Notes: generated from the letters alone by a model not told the origin. Positions 32,724 through 42,376 are shown, numbered from the stretch's first letter. The stretch is DNA of 52,782 nucleotides from Pseudobutyrivibrio sp. YE44 (GCF_900104335.1 NZ_FMXT01000015.1:1-52782); one strand, 5' to 3'. Program-made: numbers and translations.

Positions 32724-33863
32724 TTAATCCTCCCCCTTTACATTTTTTGCCACGAGAAGGATTTCCTCGCTTTTCTTTTCGCCAACCTTTGCATTTTTGC
32801 CAATGCGGACATTCTCGGCCACCAGGGCACGGGTAACCACTGCACCCTCTTCAACAATAGCACCTGGCATAAGCACTGAATCAATAACCTTTGCTCCCGG
32901 AGCAATCTTGCAGTTTGTGAATATTACTGAGCGGGTTACAGCACCTCCTACTGCTGCACCCTGATTAATATATGCACCATCAATCTTTGCTGAGGCTGCT
33001 ATATACTGAGGAACGATTCCTGAATCCTCGGTGTAAATCTTCCAAGAAGTATCATCCAAGTTAAGCTCGTTGTCGCTATCTAAAAGATCCATGTTTGCTT
33101 CCCAAAGAGAATCGATGGTTCCAACATCCTTCCAATAGCCTGAGAACTCGTAGGCACAAAGCTTCTTATCATCATTAAGCATCACTGGAATTATGTCATT
33201 TCCAAAGTCATGGCTAGAATCAGGATTTTTCATATCCTCAATCAAAAGCTTTCTAAGAGTCTTCCATGTGAAGATGTAGATTCCCATAGATGCCAGATTG
33301 CTCTTTGGCTTAGCTGGCTTTTCTTCAAACTCAACGATTCTGCCATCGCCATCAGTGTTCATGATTCCGAAGCGGCTAGCCTCTCTCATAGGCACACTTC
33401 TAACTGCAATAGTCGCGTCAGCCTTTTGTTCCTTGTGGAATCTAAGCATCTTGTCATAATTCATTTTGTAAATGTGGTCCCCAGAAAGCACCAACAAATA
33501 TTCTGGATCATACGCATCGATGAAATCGATATTCTGAGAAATAGCATCAGCTGTGCCCCTGTAAACATCAAGACCTGAATCAGCCTTTTCACGAGGTGTT
33601 AAAACAAACACACCACTATCCTTGGTATCAAGTCCCCATCTACCGCCAGCGGCAACATAGCTATTAAGCAATACTGATTCGTACTGGGTAAGAACACCCA
33701 CGATATCAATACCCGAGTTTGCACAGTTACTAAGAGGAAAATCGATGATACGATATTTACCTCCATAAGAAACTGCCGGCTTTGCAACCTTGTTAGTCAA
33801 ATCATGCAGACGACTTCCACGTCCACCAGCTAAAATCATAGCCAGCATATTGGTTTGAGCCAT
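32724..33863 (-). CDS. glgC: Glucose-1-phosphate adenylyltransferase, catalytic subunit
   Basis: Makes ADP-glucose from ATP and glucose-1-phosphate, the committed step of glycogen synthesis. The 379-aa protein has the intact catalytic loop [49 protein letters not shown] with the metal-binding Asp, GIYIFTW, and a C-terminal beta-helix ([20 protein letters not shown]). The GGGAGG site lies 7 bases before the ATG. It is the first gene of the glgC-glgD pair. The other glycogen genes (synthase, branching enzyme) are not in the window. Confidence 0.96.
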   Translation of the reverse strand: MAQTNMLAMILAGGRGSRLHDLTNKVAKPAVSYGGKYRIIDFPLSNCANSGIDIVGVLTQYESVLLNSYVAAGGRWGLDTKDSGVFVLTPREKADSGLDVYRGTADAISQNIDFIDAYDPEYLLVLSGDHIYKMNYDKMLRFHKEQKADATIAVRSVPMREASRFGIMNTDGDGRIVEFEEKPAKPKSNLASMGIYIFTWKTLRKLLIEDMKNPDSSHDFGNDIIPVMLNDDKKLCAYEFSGYWKDVGTIDSLWEANMDLLDSDNELNLDDTSWKIYTEDSGIVPQYIAASAKIDGAYINQGAAVGGAVTRSVIFTNCKIAPGAKVIDSVLMPGAIVEEGAVVTRALVAENVRIGKNAKVGEKKSEEILLVAKNVKGED

Positions 33864-34025
33864 ATAATTACCTCCCTTTCAAAAATACTTCCCTTCAATA
33901 ATCCTTCAAATTTAATCTCTCTCCGCCCAATTAAATCTGATATATACTTTTATTCTAATGGTTTTGCACAAATATCGCAATTAATTCCGGGATTTATTGT
34001 ATATTTTCTATAAAGAATTGCATCA

Positions 34026-34077
34026 AAAAAGCACTTCAAACTTTTTCCAAGTTTTAAAGTGCTTTTTCTTAATATAA
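34026..34077. terminator. Bidirectional hairpin between tRNA-Glu and glgC
   Basis: AAAAAGCACTT pairs with AAGTGCTTTTT, with extra pairing AAAC/GTTTT inside. It is a second, back-up terminator for the tRNA transcript. Bases 33864-34025 show no gene. Confidence 0.7.
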
Positions 34078-34102
34078 TCCTGTTTTAAAATCTCATATAA
34101 AC

Positions 34103-34134
34103 AAAAAAGCATCGCGAGCTACGCGATGCTTTTT
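34103..34134 (-). terminator. Intrinsic terminator directly after tRNA-Glu
   Basis: AAAAAGCATCGCG pairs with CGCGATGCTTTTT around a short loop, ending 3 bp from the tRNA 3' end. T runs are present in both directions. Confidence 0.88.
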
Positions 34135-34136
34135 AG

Positions 34137-34208
34137 CAGTTCCTAGCGGAATCGAACCGCTGTTTTCGCCGTGAGAGGGCGACGTCTTAACCGCTTGACC
34201 AAGGAACC
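34137..34208 (-). tRNA. tRNA-Glu, anticodon CTC
   Basis: A 72-nt cloverleaf on the minus strand. The acceptor stem is GGTTCCT/AGGAACT (first pair G-U), the D arm GTC/GAC, the anticodon stem TCGCC/GGCGA with loop CTCTCAC (anticodon CTC, reads GAG) and the T arm AGCGG-TTCGATT-CCGCT. The discriminator is G and no CCA is encoded, so the tail must be added. It is a single tRNA gene between its own promoter and a terminator. CTC is the less common Glu anticodon; a TTC isoacceptor should exist elsewhere. Confidence 0.95.
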
Positions 34209-34230
34209 ATATGTCCTAACGACAAGAAGT

Positions 34231-34259
34231 ATATTACTATGGATTCTTCCATACGTCAA
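34231..34259 (-). promoter_or_regulatory. Sigma-A promoter of tRNA-Glu
   Basis: Minus strand: TTGACG (34254-34259), 17-bp spacer, TAATAT (34231-34236), about 22 bp before the mature 5' end. Confidence 0.7.
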
Positions 34260-34354
34260 TAGAAAAATCACTATTTTTTAATATTCAGAATTATTCAAAC
34301 ATTCTGACAGTAATAAACAATATCTTTCAGTGGTCTTTTACCAGTAAATCCTTA

Positions 34355-34394
34355 TAAAAAGAGCTAACCTGCCACCATGACAAGTCAGCTCTAA
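34355..34394 (-). terminator. Intrinsic terminator of the second glycan operon
   Basis: Minus strand: AGAGCTGACTTG pairs with CAGGTTAGCTCT (two mismatches), followed by T5. It lies 5 bp past the GT2 stop. Confidence 0.85.
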
Positions 34395-34398
34395 AATC

Positions 34399-36864
34399 TT
34401 ACTCTTCTTTTAATCTGTACCATCCATCCAGGATTGAAAGATTTGGATTGTAATATGGGTCGCCTGTTTCTAAGATATCAGGCCAAAGCTTTTCAAGCTT
34501 CTCCACCTCTGAATTAAATCGGGCAACCTTTTCGCCTGTATCTTCATAGCCACGAGACTTTGACTCGTAATGATAAAGCTCCGCGTGTGGATTGTAAACC
34601 ACAAGATATCCCTTGTCGCGAACCTTCATACAGAAGTCTACATCGTTAAAGGCAACGGCCAAATCCTCTGTAAGACCATTAACCTCTTCAAATACATCCT
34701 TTCTAACCATAAGGCAGGCAGCTGTAACGGCAGAAAGATCCTGAGTGGTAACTGCACGGAACATGTAACCTGGCTCACTGCGCTCAAGGCCAACAAAGGT
34801 GTGGCCAGCAATACCGCCAATTCCCATTACAACACCTGCGTGCTGCACAGTGTTGTCAGGATAGTAAAGAAGGGCTCCGCAGATACCTACATCTGGACGA
34901 AGGCAAACGTCAACAAGCTCCTTGATACAGGTCTCATTGATAATCTCTGTATCGTTGTTGAGAAGCAGGAACATATCTCCAGTGGCATGCTTTGCTCCCA
35001 AGTTGTTGATTGCTGAGAAGTTGAAGCCAGGAGTCTCGTAGTGAACGATTTTTACATCCTCACGTCCTTCGATAGACTTGTAATATTCGAAGGTCTCAGG
35101 CTCTGTGGAATTGTTCTCCACAATAACGTACTCAATATTCTTATAAGAAGACTTTGCATCAATAGACTTGATACACTTGTCTAAATCGTCTGTGTGATCC
35201 TTGTTAGGAATGATGATGGAAACCTTTGGCTCCTTGTCCCAGTTGTAAATGGTGCGGTAGCAGCCATAGAAGGTATCCTGCTCAACAGTGGCAGGAATGC
35301 CAAGTCTGTCATAGTGAGCCTGAACTGCACGAGCACCAGCATCGAAAGCGTAAAGCTTGCTTTCTGCTGACATAGCTGTGGAAGCAGCATGGCTTCTCCA
35401 GTGATAGAGAGCCTTTGGCACATGATGAATCTTTTCAGCCACCTCACAGTATCTAAGAATCAAATCGTGATCCTGAGCGCCATCATATTCCTTATTGAAA
35501 CCACCAACCTTTTCATATAAATCGCGACGGAAAATGAAAAGATGGCAGATATAATTTACTGAACAAAGTAAGTCTAAGTTGAAATCTGGCTTAAACACTG
35601 GCTCAAAATATTCCTTGGAATCCATGGAAATCTTGTCCTCGTCAGTGTAGATAACATCAATGGTTCTGTCTGCATTTATAGCAGACACACACTCGTACAT
35701 TGCGTTTGGAGCAAGAGTATCGTCGTGGTCTGAAAGCACGATGAAGTCACCTGTAGCAAGAGCGATGGCAGCATTTGTGTTGTCGGAAATGCCAAGGTTT
35801 GCCTCAAGGTGAGTGTATTTAACACGGCTGTCTGAGCCATATTTCTTTTCAATGAATTTGCCAAGACTGTCATCTGGGCTGCCATCTGCAAGGCAAAGCT
35901 CCCAGTTTGTGTAAGTCTGAGCAACAATGGAATCAACAAGCTCCACAAGGAACTTCTCTGGAGTCTGATACATAGGAATAACAATACTCATAAGAGGATT
36001 GTATTCAAACTTTGTATCACGCTGACGCTGAAGCTCCACCTCTGTAGGGCCAAAGCTTGTAAGGAAATCCATGTAGGTATACTTTGGTGCCTCTGAATCC
36101 TTAAGCTTGTCAAAGGCATGCTTGATAGTAGCACTGATACCATTATCCTGACGGTAAAGCTCAATACGCTCCCAAAGTGACTTCTTCGGAAGAAGATTTC
36201 CGCCAGTAAGTACATGCTCTGTATCTACCTTGCAATCGTAAACCTGTCCATTTGCAGTGATTGTAAGGCGAAGCTTTTTATAGTTGCCCTTATCGAAGAC
36301 GATTTCCAAGCCGGAATCGCACTTTTCTGTAAGCTCTGGATAAACTCCGTAAACATCCTTACGGAACATTCTCTTAACTGAGATCGGAATCTCTGTGTTT
36401 CCATCATAAAGATGGAATTCCTCTGGCACATTTCCAATGGCCCAGCCAAGAATCTGAATCTTGTCCTCTGTGACAGCTGCACGCTCAAGGTTGTATTCAT
36501 ATTCCTTCTTAAGCTTCTGAAGGTCCTTGCCCTTTGCCTTGTAAACAACTTCACAAACCTGATTCTTGCTTCCGTTTTCACCTAAAACGCAAATAAGCTT
36601 TAGGCTCTTTACTGTAGATAAATCTGTTGGAAGCTGAATCTCGCCAACATATTCCTTAGAAACGCTTTTGTGAGCTGCAATGTAGCGACGACGAACCTCG
36701 TTGCCTTCGTTGATGGTGATGTCCATCTTGTAAGGCTGTCCGTTCATCTCTGCCACAAGCTCGTAACCCTTTGGATTGTCAAAAGGGTAAAAGCCCTGGA
36801 ATAATAATGTATTTTTCTTTGTAAGATGGTATCTGATAAATACCACGTTAAATGTATCTCTCAT
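34399..36864 (-). CDS. Large tandem GT2 glycosyltransferase with N-terminal beta-rich domain
   Basis: An 821-aa cytoplasmic protein with three parts. Residues 1-230 form a beta-rich region with two related halves (each with a GxxxxxxxP-type sugar-binding look), seen in large rhamnosyl/GT2 proteins of Clostridia. GT2 domain 1 starts near 291 (LMSIVIPMYQTPE) with LSDHDD near 380. GT2 domain 2 starts near 546 (KVSIIIPNKDHTDD) with VIVENNS, LLLNNDTE and FNDVDFCMKVR. Its last 530 residues are paralogous to the 616-aa GT2 at 9.2-11.1 kb. It is the last gene of the operon starting at wzt. The nearest ribosome-site candidate, GAGG, is 12 bases before the ATG and inside a REP-like repeat. Confidence 0.88.
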   Translation of the reverse strand: MRDTFNVVFIRYHLTKKNTLLFQGFYPFDNPKGYELVAEMNGQPYKMDITINEGNEVRRRYIAAHKSVSKEYVGEIQLPTDLSTVKSLKLICVLGENGSKNQVCEVVYKAKGKDLQKLKKEYEYNLERAAVTEDKIQILGWAIGNVPEEFHLYDGNTEIPISVKRMFRKDVYGVYPELTEKCDSGLEIVFDKGNYKKLRLTITANGQVYDCKVDTEHVLTGGNLLPKKSLWERIELYRQDNGISATIKHAFDKLKDSEAPKYTYMDFLTSFGPTEVELQRQRDTKFEYNPLMSIVIPMYQTPEKFLVELVDSIVAQTYTNWELCLADGSPDDSLGKFIEKKYGSDSRVKYTHLEANLGISDNTNAAIALATGDFIVLSDHDDTLAPNAMYECVSAINADRTIDVIYTDEDKISMDSKEYFEPVFKPDFNLDLLCSVNYICHLFIFRRDLYEKVGGFNKEYDGAQDHDLILRYCEVAEKIHHVPKALYHWRSHAASTAMSAESKLYAFDAGARAVQAHYDRLGIPATVEQDTFYGCYRTIYNWDKEPKVSIIIPNKDHTDDLDKCIKSIDAKSSYKNIEYVIVENNSTEPETFEYYKSIEGREDVKIVHYETPGFNFSAINNLGAKHATGDMFLLLNNDTEIINETCIKELVDVCLRPDVGICGALLYYPDNTVQHAGVVMGIGGIAGHTFVGLERSEPGYMFRAVTTQDLSAVTAACLMVRKDVFEEVNGLTEDLAVAFNDVDFCMKVRDKGYLVVYNPHAELYHYESKSRGYEDTGEKVARFNSEVEKLEKLWPDILETGDPYYNPNLSILDGWYRLKEE

Positions 36865-36876
36865 ATTTTAGTAACA

Positions 36877-36919
36877 CCTCATCAGTCACCTTTGGTGACA
36901 GCTTCCCCTCAAGGGGAAG
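36877..36919. repeat. REP-like double palindrome between two operon genes
   Basis: Two adjacent hairpins: GTCACC-TTT-GGTGAC (36885-36899) and CTTCCCC-TCAA-GGGGAAG (36902-36919), preceded by CCTCATCA. From memory, near-identical elements are scattered between genes in many gut Clostridia. This copy touches the stop codon of the 1178-aa gene and supplies the only SD-like bases for the downstream GT2 gene. Confidence 0.75.
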
Positions 36920-39900
36920 TCAATTATATTCAACCACCCAGGTGCCGGTTTTTACGTCGAACTTTTGAACACCGTCGTTGCAGTAGCTATCCTCCACCTG
37001 AAGGGCGGTTGCAATTCTTTCGGTTAAAGTACCAGCTGCTATTATATCATGGAATAAATCTTCTACAACTGTTGGATTGCAAAGTTCTGTATCCTCAAGT
37101 GGAAGCTGCTTGCAAACAGAGCCGTACTGGCTTACAAATGCAAGAATACCGCTCTGGAGGCGCTTAACATCCTCGCTGAGGTAGTCGTCATCCTTGAAAT
37201 GAGGCTGTGGCTTTCCATTTTCCATAGTGAAATGTGTAAGCTGACCAAATGGCGCAGCAAGGGCATTCTCCAAGAAGAGCTGGTATCTAAGAACCTTGCT
37301 CTTTTCAATCATAAGTGGGTCTGTGATTTCATAAATAGCATCTGCTCTTCCGCCAATGCGCTGAGGCTTATTAGAGTGAAGGGCAAGATAATGACCGCCG
37401 ATATCTCTGCCAGTAAGCTTCATAAGGAAAAACTGGATGGTACCAGAGAAACCAACATCCACAACTGCCACATCTGAAGCACCTGCCATAGCCTCACGAA
37501 CGTATACAAGATATGCGTTCTTTTCTGCCTTGGCATGCTCTAAAATCTCGTCTCTATAGGAAGCAAGCTTTTCCATGACTTCATCTGGAAGCTCTGTATA
37601 TTCAAGATGAACATCCTCATCCTCTGGATGAAGCTCAACACCGAAGCGCTCCTTAAGGAAGGTGCTGAAGGTTCCCTTGTATTTCTGAGAGGCAAGTTCT
37701 CTAATATCCTCATCGTTTTCAAGGGCTGCCACAGAAACGGCACGTCTCGAAGTGAGGAAGTAGGTCATATCTGGCTCGCCAATTCCTCGGCTGCCGCAAT
37801 ATGCCTTAATAAGTCTCTCAAGCATGTAACCCTCGCGAGAAAGCAAGAGAAGACGCTGATGATTCTTTTTATTTTCAGTTACAATCCACTCTACGAATCT
37901 GGCGAGAAGTGGACCGATAACTGTGTAACCAAAGTCATAAATATCCTTAAAGTTTACAGTTCCATCCTCTGCAAAAGCAAATGGAGAATTGAAAAGTGCT
38001 CCAGAAAGCGACTGTCCTACCATAAGTGAGTTTGCAAGATTTTCCTTGGCGATAGCCTTGAAATAAGGGAAATCTGAAAGCTCTAACAAGGTGTTGGCAT
38101 TGAAAATAATGTGGTTTGGAATGCATTTTTCCATAGGAATCTGTGAATCGCTACGGAAATTATCACCCACATGGATAAAGGTCTTTGGATCGTAGTTTTG
38201 CATAAGCATATCCCACATCGAACCGTCATCCTTGCGGAACCCAACCTCGCAAGAAATCAAAAGCTCGTCATAGTAGCTTATGCCGCACTTGTGTAGCAAG
38301 CCAACAATCTGCACACGGTTAAGGTACATATCGCTAACAAGGATAACTCGCTTGCCCATAGCCTTGAGCTGGTTGTAAACCTCTACCATATCCTTACGAG
38401 GAATGCAAAGAGCTGTCTCTAAATCTACCTCAAGCTTTTTGATATCCATGGCAAAGTTGCCCAAAGCCTTGTCCTTTGCCACCTCAACATAAATCTTGTC
38501 GATGGTGGTAAGGGCTCCATACTTAGCATTGGCTGTAGCCTCAGCTTCCTTACGAAGCTTTAAGAAATCTACATCAACATTATATTTAGATTTAATAATC
38601 TGACCAAGCATGACAAATACATCGTCAGGATTATAAATAGTACGAGCAATCAAGGTATCGAAGATATCGAAGGAAACCACCTGATAGGTGCCAAGCTTCA
38701 TAATAAGAAGCTCCTTGTCCAGCTTGATACTGTCCATGTATGGACGAAGACTCTTGTTCTTGAAGGTCTCACCGCCGTCAGCATTCAAGATGTATGAATC
38801 ATAGCCCTGCTTAGCTGTGATAAATGGAACTACGCGCTCCAAAGCGTGAGCAAGTGTACCGTCTGTCTGGCCTGCCTCCTGAGGGAAATCCTCATAAGTG
38901 TAGCCGTGCTCTAAAAGTGGGCGAAGGGAATCTGTAGAAGCCCAGAAGAAGGAACCTGCTGGATAATTGAATACAACAGGCATATCCCCAAGATCGTACT
39001 CCTCAAAAAGCTTCTTACCAAGCTCCACATTTGCAAGCCATGAATAAGCAATCTCTGGAATCTCTGTATAAATATCTGGATAAATCAATCCAGCGTTGTC
39101 ATTCTTAAATAAATCAAGGATGTAGTTGATCTGCTCTGGTGAACCTAAAAGAAGATTCAGGCAGTACTGACGCCATCCCATTTTCTCTGAACCTGAGTAA
39201 AGAGACTTCTTAGAATGAACATGTAAAAAATAATCGTGTTTTAATATTTCAGATGCAAACACTCCATAAAGAGGTGCCAGGTCACGCCCTCTATTAGGAA
39301 GCTTTCTAACATCTGCAACACCAACATTCTTAAGCTCTTTTAACTTAGTCTTTACAGCATTAACATCCCCATCCTCTTTAAGAGAAATATATAAATCGAA
39401 CTTGTAAGGAATGTTTGCCAAGTAAGAACAAAACTCTGGCAAAAGATCCTCATAGAAAAGATGGATATGAACAGCAAGACTTGGAAGCTTTTCAGCCTGT
39501 CCCTGCTTCTTTTGCTTTGCCTCAAGGCGCTTGCGCTTCTCCTCTTCCTTGCGGGCACGCTTTGCCTGACGAGCTGGTGTATCCTCTCGCTTAAGGAAAG
39601 CTTTGAAGGCACGGAAGTTTTCTACCGCTTTATAGCCCTTTGAGCCGACAATCTCATCATATTTAGCCTGAAGAATAGTGTTTCCGGCCTCAATATTGCG
39701 AATATGAACATCCTTTGCAGCAATAAGTTCCTGAAGCTGCTTAATCTGAAAATCACGACTGGCGATTGTAAAGTCTGCAGCTGTCTTGGTTTGTGATGCC
39801 ACATGCATTTTCAACTCGCTAAGGTTCTTAACATCCTTAAAGCAGTATTCGCTTTGGAAGTGCTCTTCCATCTTCTGATAGATTGGCTTTTCTGCATCAG

Positions 39901-40456
39901 GAATCTGAACGAAGCTTGGTGTAAGACCACCAAAAATCATACCTCTGTAAAGAAGGTAGTTGATTGGAATTGGGAAATCGAAGGTCCACTCATAATCGAT
40001 GATTTCCCAGCCTTTATCTGTAACGATGATATTGTCAAAAATTAAATCTATATCTAAGTATTTAGTTGCAAGCACTCCCTGTGGAAGCTCTACCTTTCCA
40101 AATACTTCTTCGAACTCTGGAGTACATTTAAACTCCTCAGCGTGAGGAAGATAAGCCTTGCGGATAGCCTCAACAAAGTCTGCTGTATCCTTTGACTGAA
40201 GACGCTTGCCCTCAATAAACTGACACTCGACATTTTCCCCAACTAGTTTTGTTTCATTTACGCAAAAATCAGAGCCCTGCAAGGTTTCCTGCAAGCCTCT
40301 GTAGCAATCGTACATTTTAAGAATGTGTGCTTTGGAGTCCTGATTGTATGGTCGCTTGATGACCACCTTCTGGCCGTCACGTTCCACAATATCAGTAATA
40401 ATATTGAAGCGCGGATTGCGCTCATTAGAAAGCTTTTCGTATAATAATTTATCCAT
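36920..40456 (-). CDS. Multidomain glycan protein: kinase-like, RgpF-like and HAD-like regions fused
   Basis: An 1178-aa soluble protein. Residues 1-210 resemble a sugar/choline-kinase fold, with a late IIVTDKGWEIIDYEW that fits the N...IDxE metal motif. About 235-325 is a charged coiled coil with a KRARKEEEKRKR run. About 326-580 matches rhamnan-synthesis F (RgpF): VHIHLFYEDLLPEF, NRGRDLAPLYG, HVHSKKS, PAGSFFWA. About 595-800 is HAD-like: SFDIFDTL (motif I), VILVSDMYL (II), FIHVGDNFRSD (IV). The last 380 residues are unrecognised, with VDVGFSGTIQFFLMKLTG. The start overlaps the upstream stop (TAATG). It probably builds or modifies a rhamnose- or phospho-containing surface polymer exported by Wzm/Wzt. 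Domain calls are by pattern; the kinase part is least sure. Confidence 0.8.
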   Translation of the reverse strand: MDKLLYEKLSNERNPRFNIITDIVERDGQKVVIKRPYNQDSKAHILKMYDCYRGLQETLQGSDFCVNETKLVGENVECQFIEGKRLQSKDTADFVEAIRKAYLPHAEEFKCTPEFEEVFGKVELPQGVLATKYLDIDLIFDNIIVTDKGWEIIDYEWTFDFPIPINYLLYRGMIFGGLTPSFVQIPDAEKPIYQKMEEHFQSEYCFKDVKNLSELKMHVASQTKTAADFTIASRDFQIKQLQELIAAKDVHIRNIEAGNTILQAKYDEIVGSKGYKAVENFRAFKAFLKREDTPARQAKRARKEEEKRKRLEAKQKKQGQAEKLPSLAVHIHLFYEDLLPEFCSYLANIPYKFDLYISLKEDGDVNAVKTKLKELKNVGVADVRKLPNRGRDLAPLYGVFASEILKHDYFLHVHSKKSLYSGSEKMGWRQYCLNLLLGSPEQINYILDLFKNDNAGLIYPDIYTEIPEIAYSWLANVELGKKLFEEYDLGDMPVVFNYPAGSFFWASTDSLRPLLEHGYTYEDFPQEAGQTDGTLAHALERVVPFITAKQGYDSYILNADGGETFKNKSLRPYMDSIKLDKELLIMKLGTYQVVSFDIFDTLIARTIYNPDDVFVMLGQIIKSKYNVDVDFLKLRKEAEATANAKYGALTTIDKIYVEVAKDKALGNFAMDIKKLEVDLETALCIPRKDMVEVYNQLKAMGKRVILVSDMYLNRVQIVGLLHKCGISYYDELLISCEVGFRKDDGSMWDMLMQNYDPKTFIHVGDNFRSDSQIPMEKCIPNHIIFNANTLLELSDFPYFKAIAKENLANSLMVGQSLSGALFNSPFAFAEDGTVNFKDIYDFGYTVIGPLLARFVEWIVTENKKNHQRLLLLSREGYMLERLIKAYCGSRGIGEPDMTYFLTSRRAVSVAALENDEDIRELASQKYKGTFSTFLKERFGVELHPEDEDVHLEYTELPDEVMEKLASYRDEILEHAKAEKNAYLVYVREAMAGASDVAVVDVGFSGTIQFFLMKLTGRDIGGHYLALHSNKPQRIGGRADAIYEITDPLMIEKSKVLRYQLFLENALAAPFGQLTHFTMENGKPQPHFKDDDYLSEDVKRLQSGILAFVSQYGSVCKQLPLEDTELCNPTVVEDLFHDIIAAGTLTERIATALQVEDSYCNDGVQKFDVKTGTWVVEYN

Positions 40457-41007
40457 TATTCTCTCGCAATAAGCAGGTAATCTCCTGCACCTCCTCCTAT
40501 ATAATCCTCGGCGTATATCTCTGTGGTATACATGTAATCCGGATGGAGTCTAAAGGTTTTGATATCACCAAATCCCGCTTCCTTAAGAAGCTTTTTGGTG
40601 AAAGCTGAAAGTCTATCTTTTTCTGCCAAGGCATATACTAGGCAACCACCTTCCTGAAGAAGATCCTTTAAAGTAGCTGGGGTCTCCGCAAGACTTCCAA
40701 TATTGAAAATTATGTTAAATTTATCTTTAATTTCTGTAAGTAATTTCTTTTCTATTTCCTCTGGAATAAGTCTGGCAACATCTTCCATGTCTAGGCCGTA
40801 GTCATTTGTCATACCAACGATGGTGTTGTCAGCCTTTTCCTTCATCCACTCTACCAGCGATACGCTGTCTGGATTGATCACCAGCACCTGGTCCGAGGAC
40901 ATAATATTCACAGGAGATAGAGCGTTGCTTCTAAGATGGGAATACAACTGAATCGCTTCATCTGTTCCTTCATCGAAAATACGTCTGTTGTACTTTTCCT
41001 GAATCAT
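40456..41007 (-). CDS. Small methyltransferase-like protein with degenerate SAM site
   Basis: A 183-aa cytoplasmic protein. The order of elements resembles a class I methyltransferase: VLVINPDSVSLVEWMKEKADN at the place of the glycine-rich SAM loop, FNIIFNIGSLAE in the middle strand, LLQEGGCLVYAL and KEAGFGDIKTFRLHPDY at the end. The expected GxGxG is replaced by NPDSVS, so it may be inactive or bind something else. ATG 41007 is chosen over 41019 because GGAGG lies 5 bases before it and inside the longer version. It lies between wzt (30 bp gap) and the 1178-aa gene (one-base overlap), so it belongs to the glycan operon. Methyl capping of chains before Wzt-type export is known elsewhere, but here it is only a possibility. 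Confidence 0.6.
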   Translation of the reverse strand: MIQEKYNRRIFDEGTDEAIQLYSHLRSNALSPVNIMSSDQVLVINPDSVSLVEWMKEKADNTIVGMTNDYGLDMEDVARLIPEEIEKKLLTEIKDKFNIIFNIGSLAETPATLKDLLQEGGCLVYALAEKDRLSAFTKKLLKEAGFGDIKTFRLHPDYMYTTEIYAEDYIGGGAGDYLLIARE

Positions 41008-41037
41008 ACAAACCTCCATAATTAATTCTAGTTATAA

Positions 41038-42357
41038 TTATTTCACCTGTTCAACGGTTACTTGTGAGTTCATATCATAAAAGCCAACTGTATTTTTTGA
41101 GCTAACTACAGTGATGTTTAAAATATCATAAAGCCTGTTGTAGGCTACAAAATCTACACCATCAAAGCCTGTACAGCTGATGGACATAAGGTATTCGCCA
41201 CCCTGCATATCCATGCGCTGAGTGAAGGTTGCAACATATTCGCTGCCCTCCTTGCAAAGGCCCACGTCACACTTTTCGTACATGGTGTTGGTGCCTGTAA
41301 CATCGATACCCTTGATAGTCTTGAAGGTAAGGGTAAAGATAGGATTTTCAATATCTGTATTGAAGTGCACCTTTGACTTTACAGTGAAAGTGCTGCCCTT
41401 CATGATGGCGTTTGTATAGGTGCCATTTTCATCAATAACAGCAAAATCAACAATCTTTGCTCTGCCGTCACCGTATTCATTAACATTAGGGTTCAGCTGG
41501 TAGTTTGACTTCCAATTAGTGTCCCCTGAGTTGTCGGCGATAACTGCACTGTCCGCCTGGCTTGCATTAGCCTCTGCCTCAATAGCTTCTGCCTCGTCAA
41601 CCTTGCTGCGAAGCACTGGCTCCTGGCCTACCAATATCTTTTTATAGATATCAATCATATCCTTTGGTGTGCCCTCTGCCACCTTGTCACCCTTATTAAT
41701 AAGGATGGCTCTGTCGCAGTATTTGCTGATGGCCCCTAAATCGTGGGATACGAAAAGGATTGTCTTTCCTGCTTCTTTGAATTCCTCGAACTTCTTGTAG
41801 CACTTTGCCTGGAAGAAAACATCACCTACAGAAAGGGCCTCGTCTACAATGAGGATTTCAGGATCAATATTTATAGCAACAGCAAAGGCCAAACGGACAA
41901 ACATACCTGAAGAGTATGTCTTTACTGGCTGGAAAACGAATTCCCCAATATCTGCAAAGGAAAGGATATCATCAAGCTTCTCGTCGATTTCTTCCTTGCT
42001 ATAGCCAAGCATGGTGCCGTTTAAGTAAATATTTTCAATACCGGTGTATTCCTGGTTAAAACCTGCGCCAAGCTCAAGGAGGGCTGAGATTCTGCCATCT
42101 ACGTAAACATCTCCATTGGTAGGAGAAAGAACGCCAGTAATAATCTTTAAAATTGTGGATTTTCCAGAACCATTGGTACCAATAAGACCGACACATTCGC
42201 CCTTTTTAACTTCAAAATTCATATCCTTTAAGGCGAAGTGCTCTTTATAGTTCTTTTTTCTTGTGAGGCCAAGGGTGTCAGCCACTCTGGCTTTATTGCT
42301 ATCAAAAAGCTTGTAGACCTTGTCCACATGCTTAACTTCTATAACATTGTCGCTCAT
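41038..42357 (-). CDS. wzt: ABC transporter ATP-binding protein for polysaccharide export, with C-terminal Wzt domain
   Basis: A 439-aa ATPase that powers export of a finished glycan chain through its Wzm-type permease. The nucleotide-binding domain has Walker A GLIGTNGSGKST, signature YSSGMFVRLAFAVAI, Walker B ILIVDEALSVGD and the switch His in VSHD. The C-terminal region (about 285-439, beta-rich) is a Wzt_C-type substrate domain, which in known systems recognises the capped end of the polymer. It starts the four-gene operon ending at 34.4 kb. The permease gene is not adjacent: it lies 3.2 kb upstream beyond three unrelated genes. A structured 191-bp palindrome abuts its ribosome site (AGGAG). 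Confidence 0.93.
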   Translation of the reverse strand: MSDNVIEVKHVDKVYKLFDSNKARVADTLGLTRKKNYKEHFALKDMNFEVKKGECVGLIGTNGSGKSTILKIITGVLSPTNGDVYVDGRISALLELGAGFNQEYTGIENIYLNGTMLGYSKEEIDEKLDDILSFADIGEFVFQPVKTYSSGMFVRLAFAVAINIDPEILIVDEALSVGDVFFQAKCYKKFEEFKEAGKTILFVSHDLGAISKYCDRAILINKGDKVAEGTPKDMIDIYKKILVGQEPVLRSKVDEAEAIEAEANASQADSAVIADNSGDTNWKSNYQLNPNVNEYGDGRAKIVDFAVIDENGTYTNAIMKGSTFTVKSKVHFNTDIENPIFTLTFKTIKGIDVTGTNTMYEKCDVGLCKEGSEYVATFTQRMDMQGGEYLMSISCTGFDGVDFVAYNRLYDILNITVVSSKNTVGFYDMNSQVTVEQVK

Positions 42358-42376
42358 ATATGCTCCTAGTGTTTAT

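Noticed and set aside
9228-36864. Recent duplication of the tandem GT2 genes at 9.2 and 34.4 kb
   Set aside because: They are paralogous but differ in many residues and in the N-terminal domain, so the split is old and no nucleotide repeat is visible.
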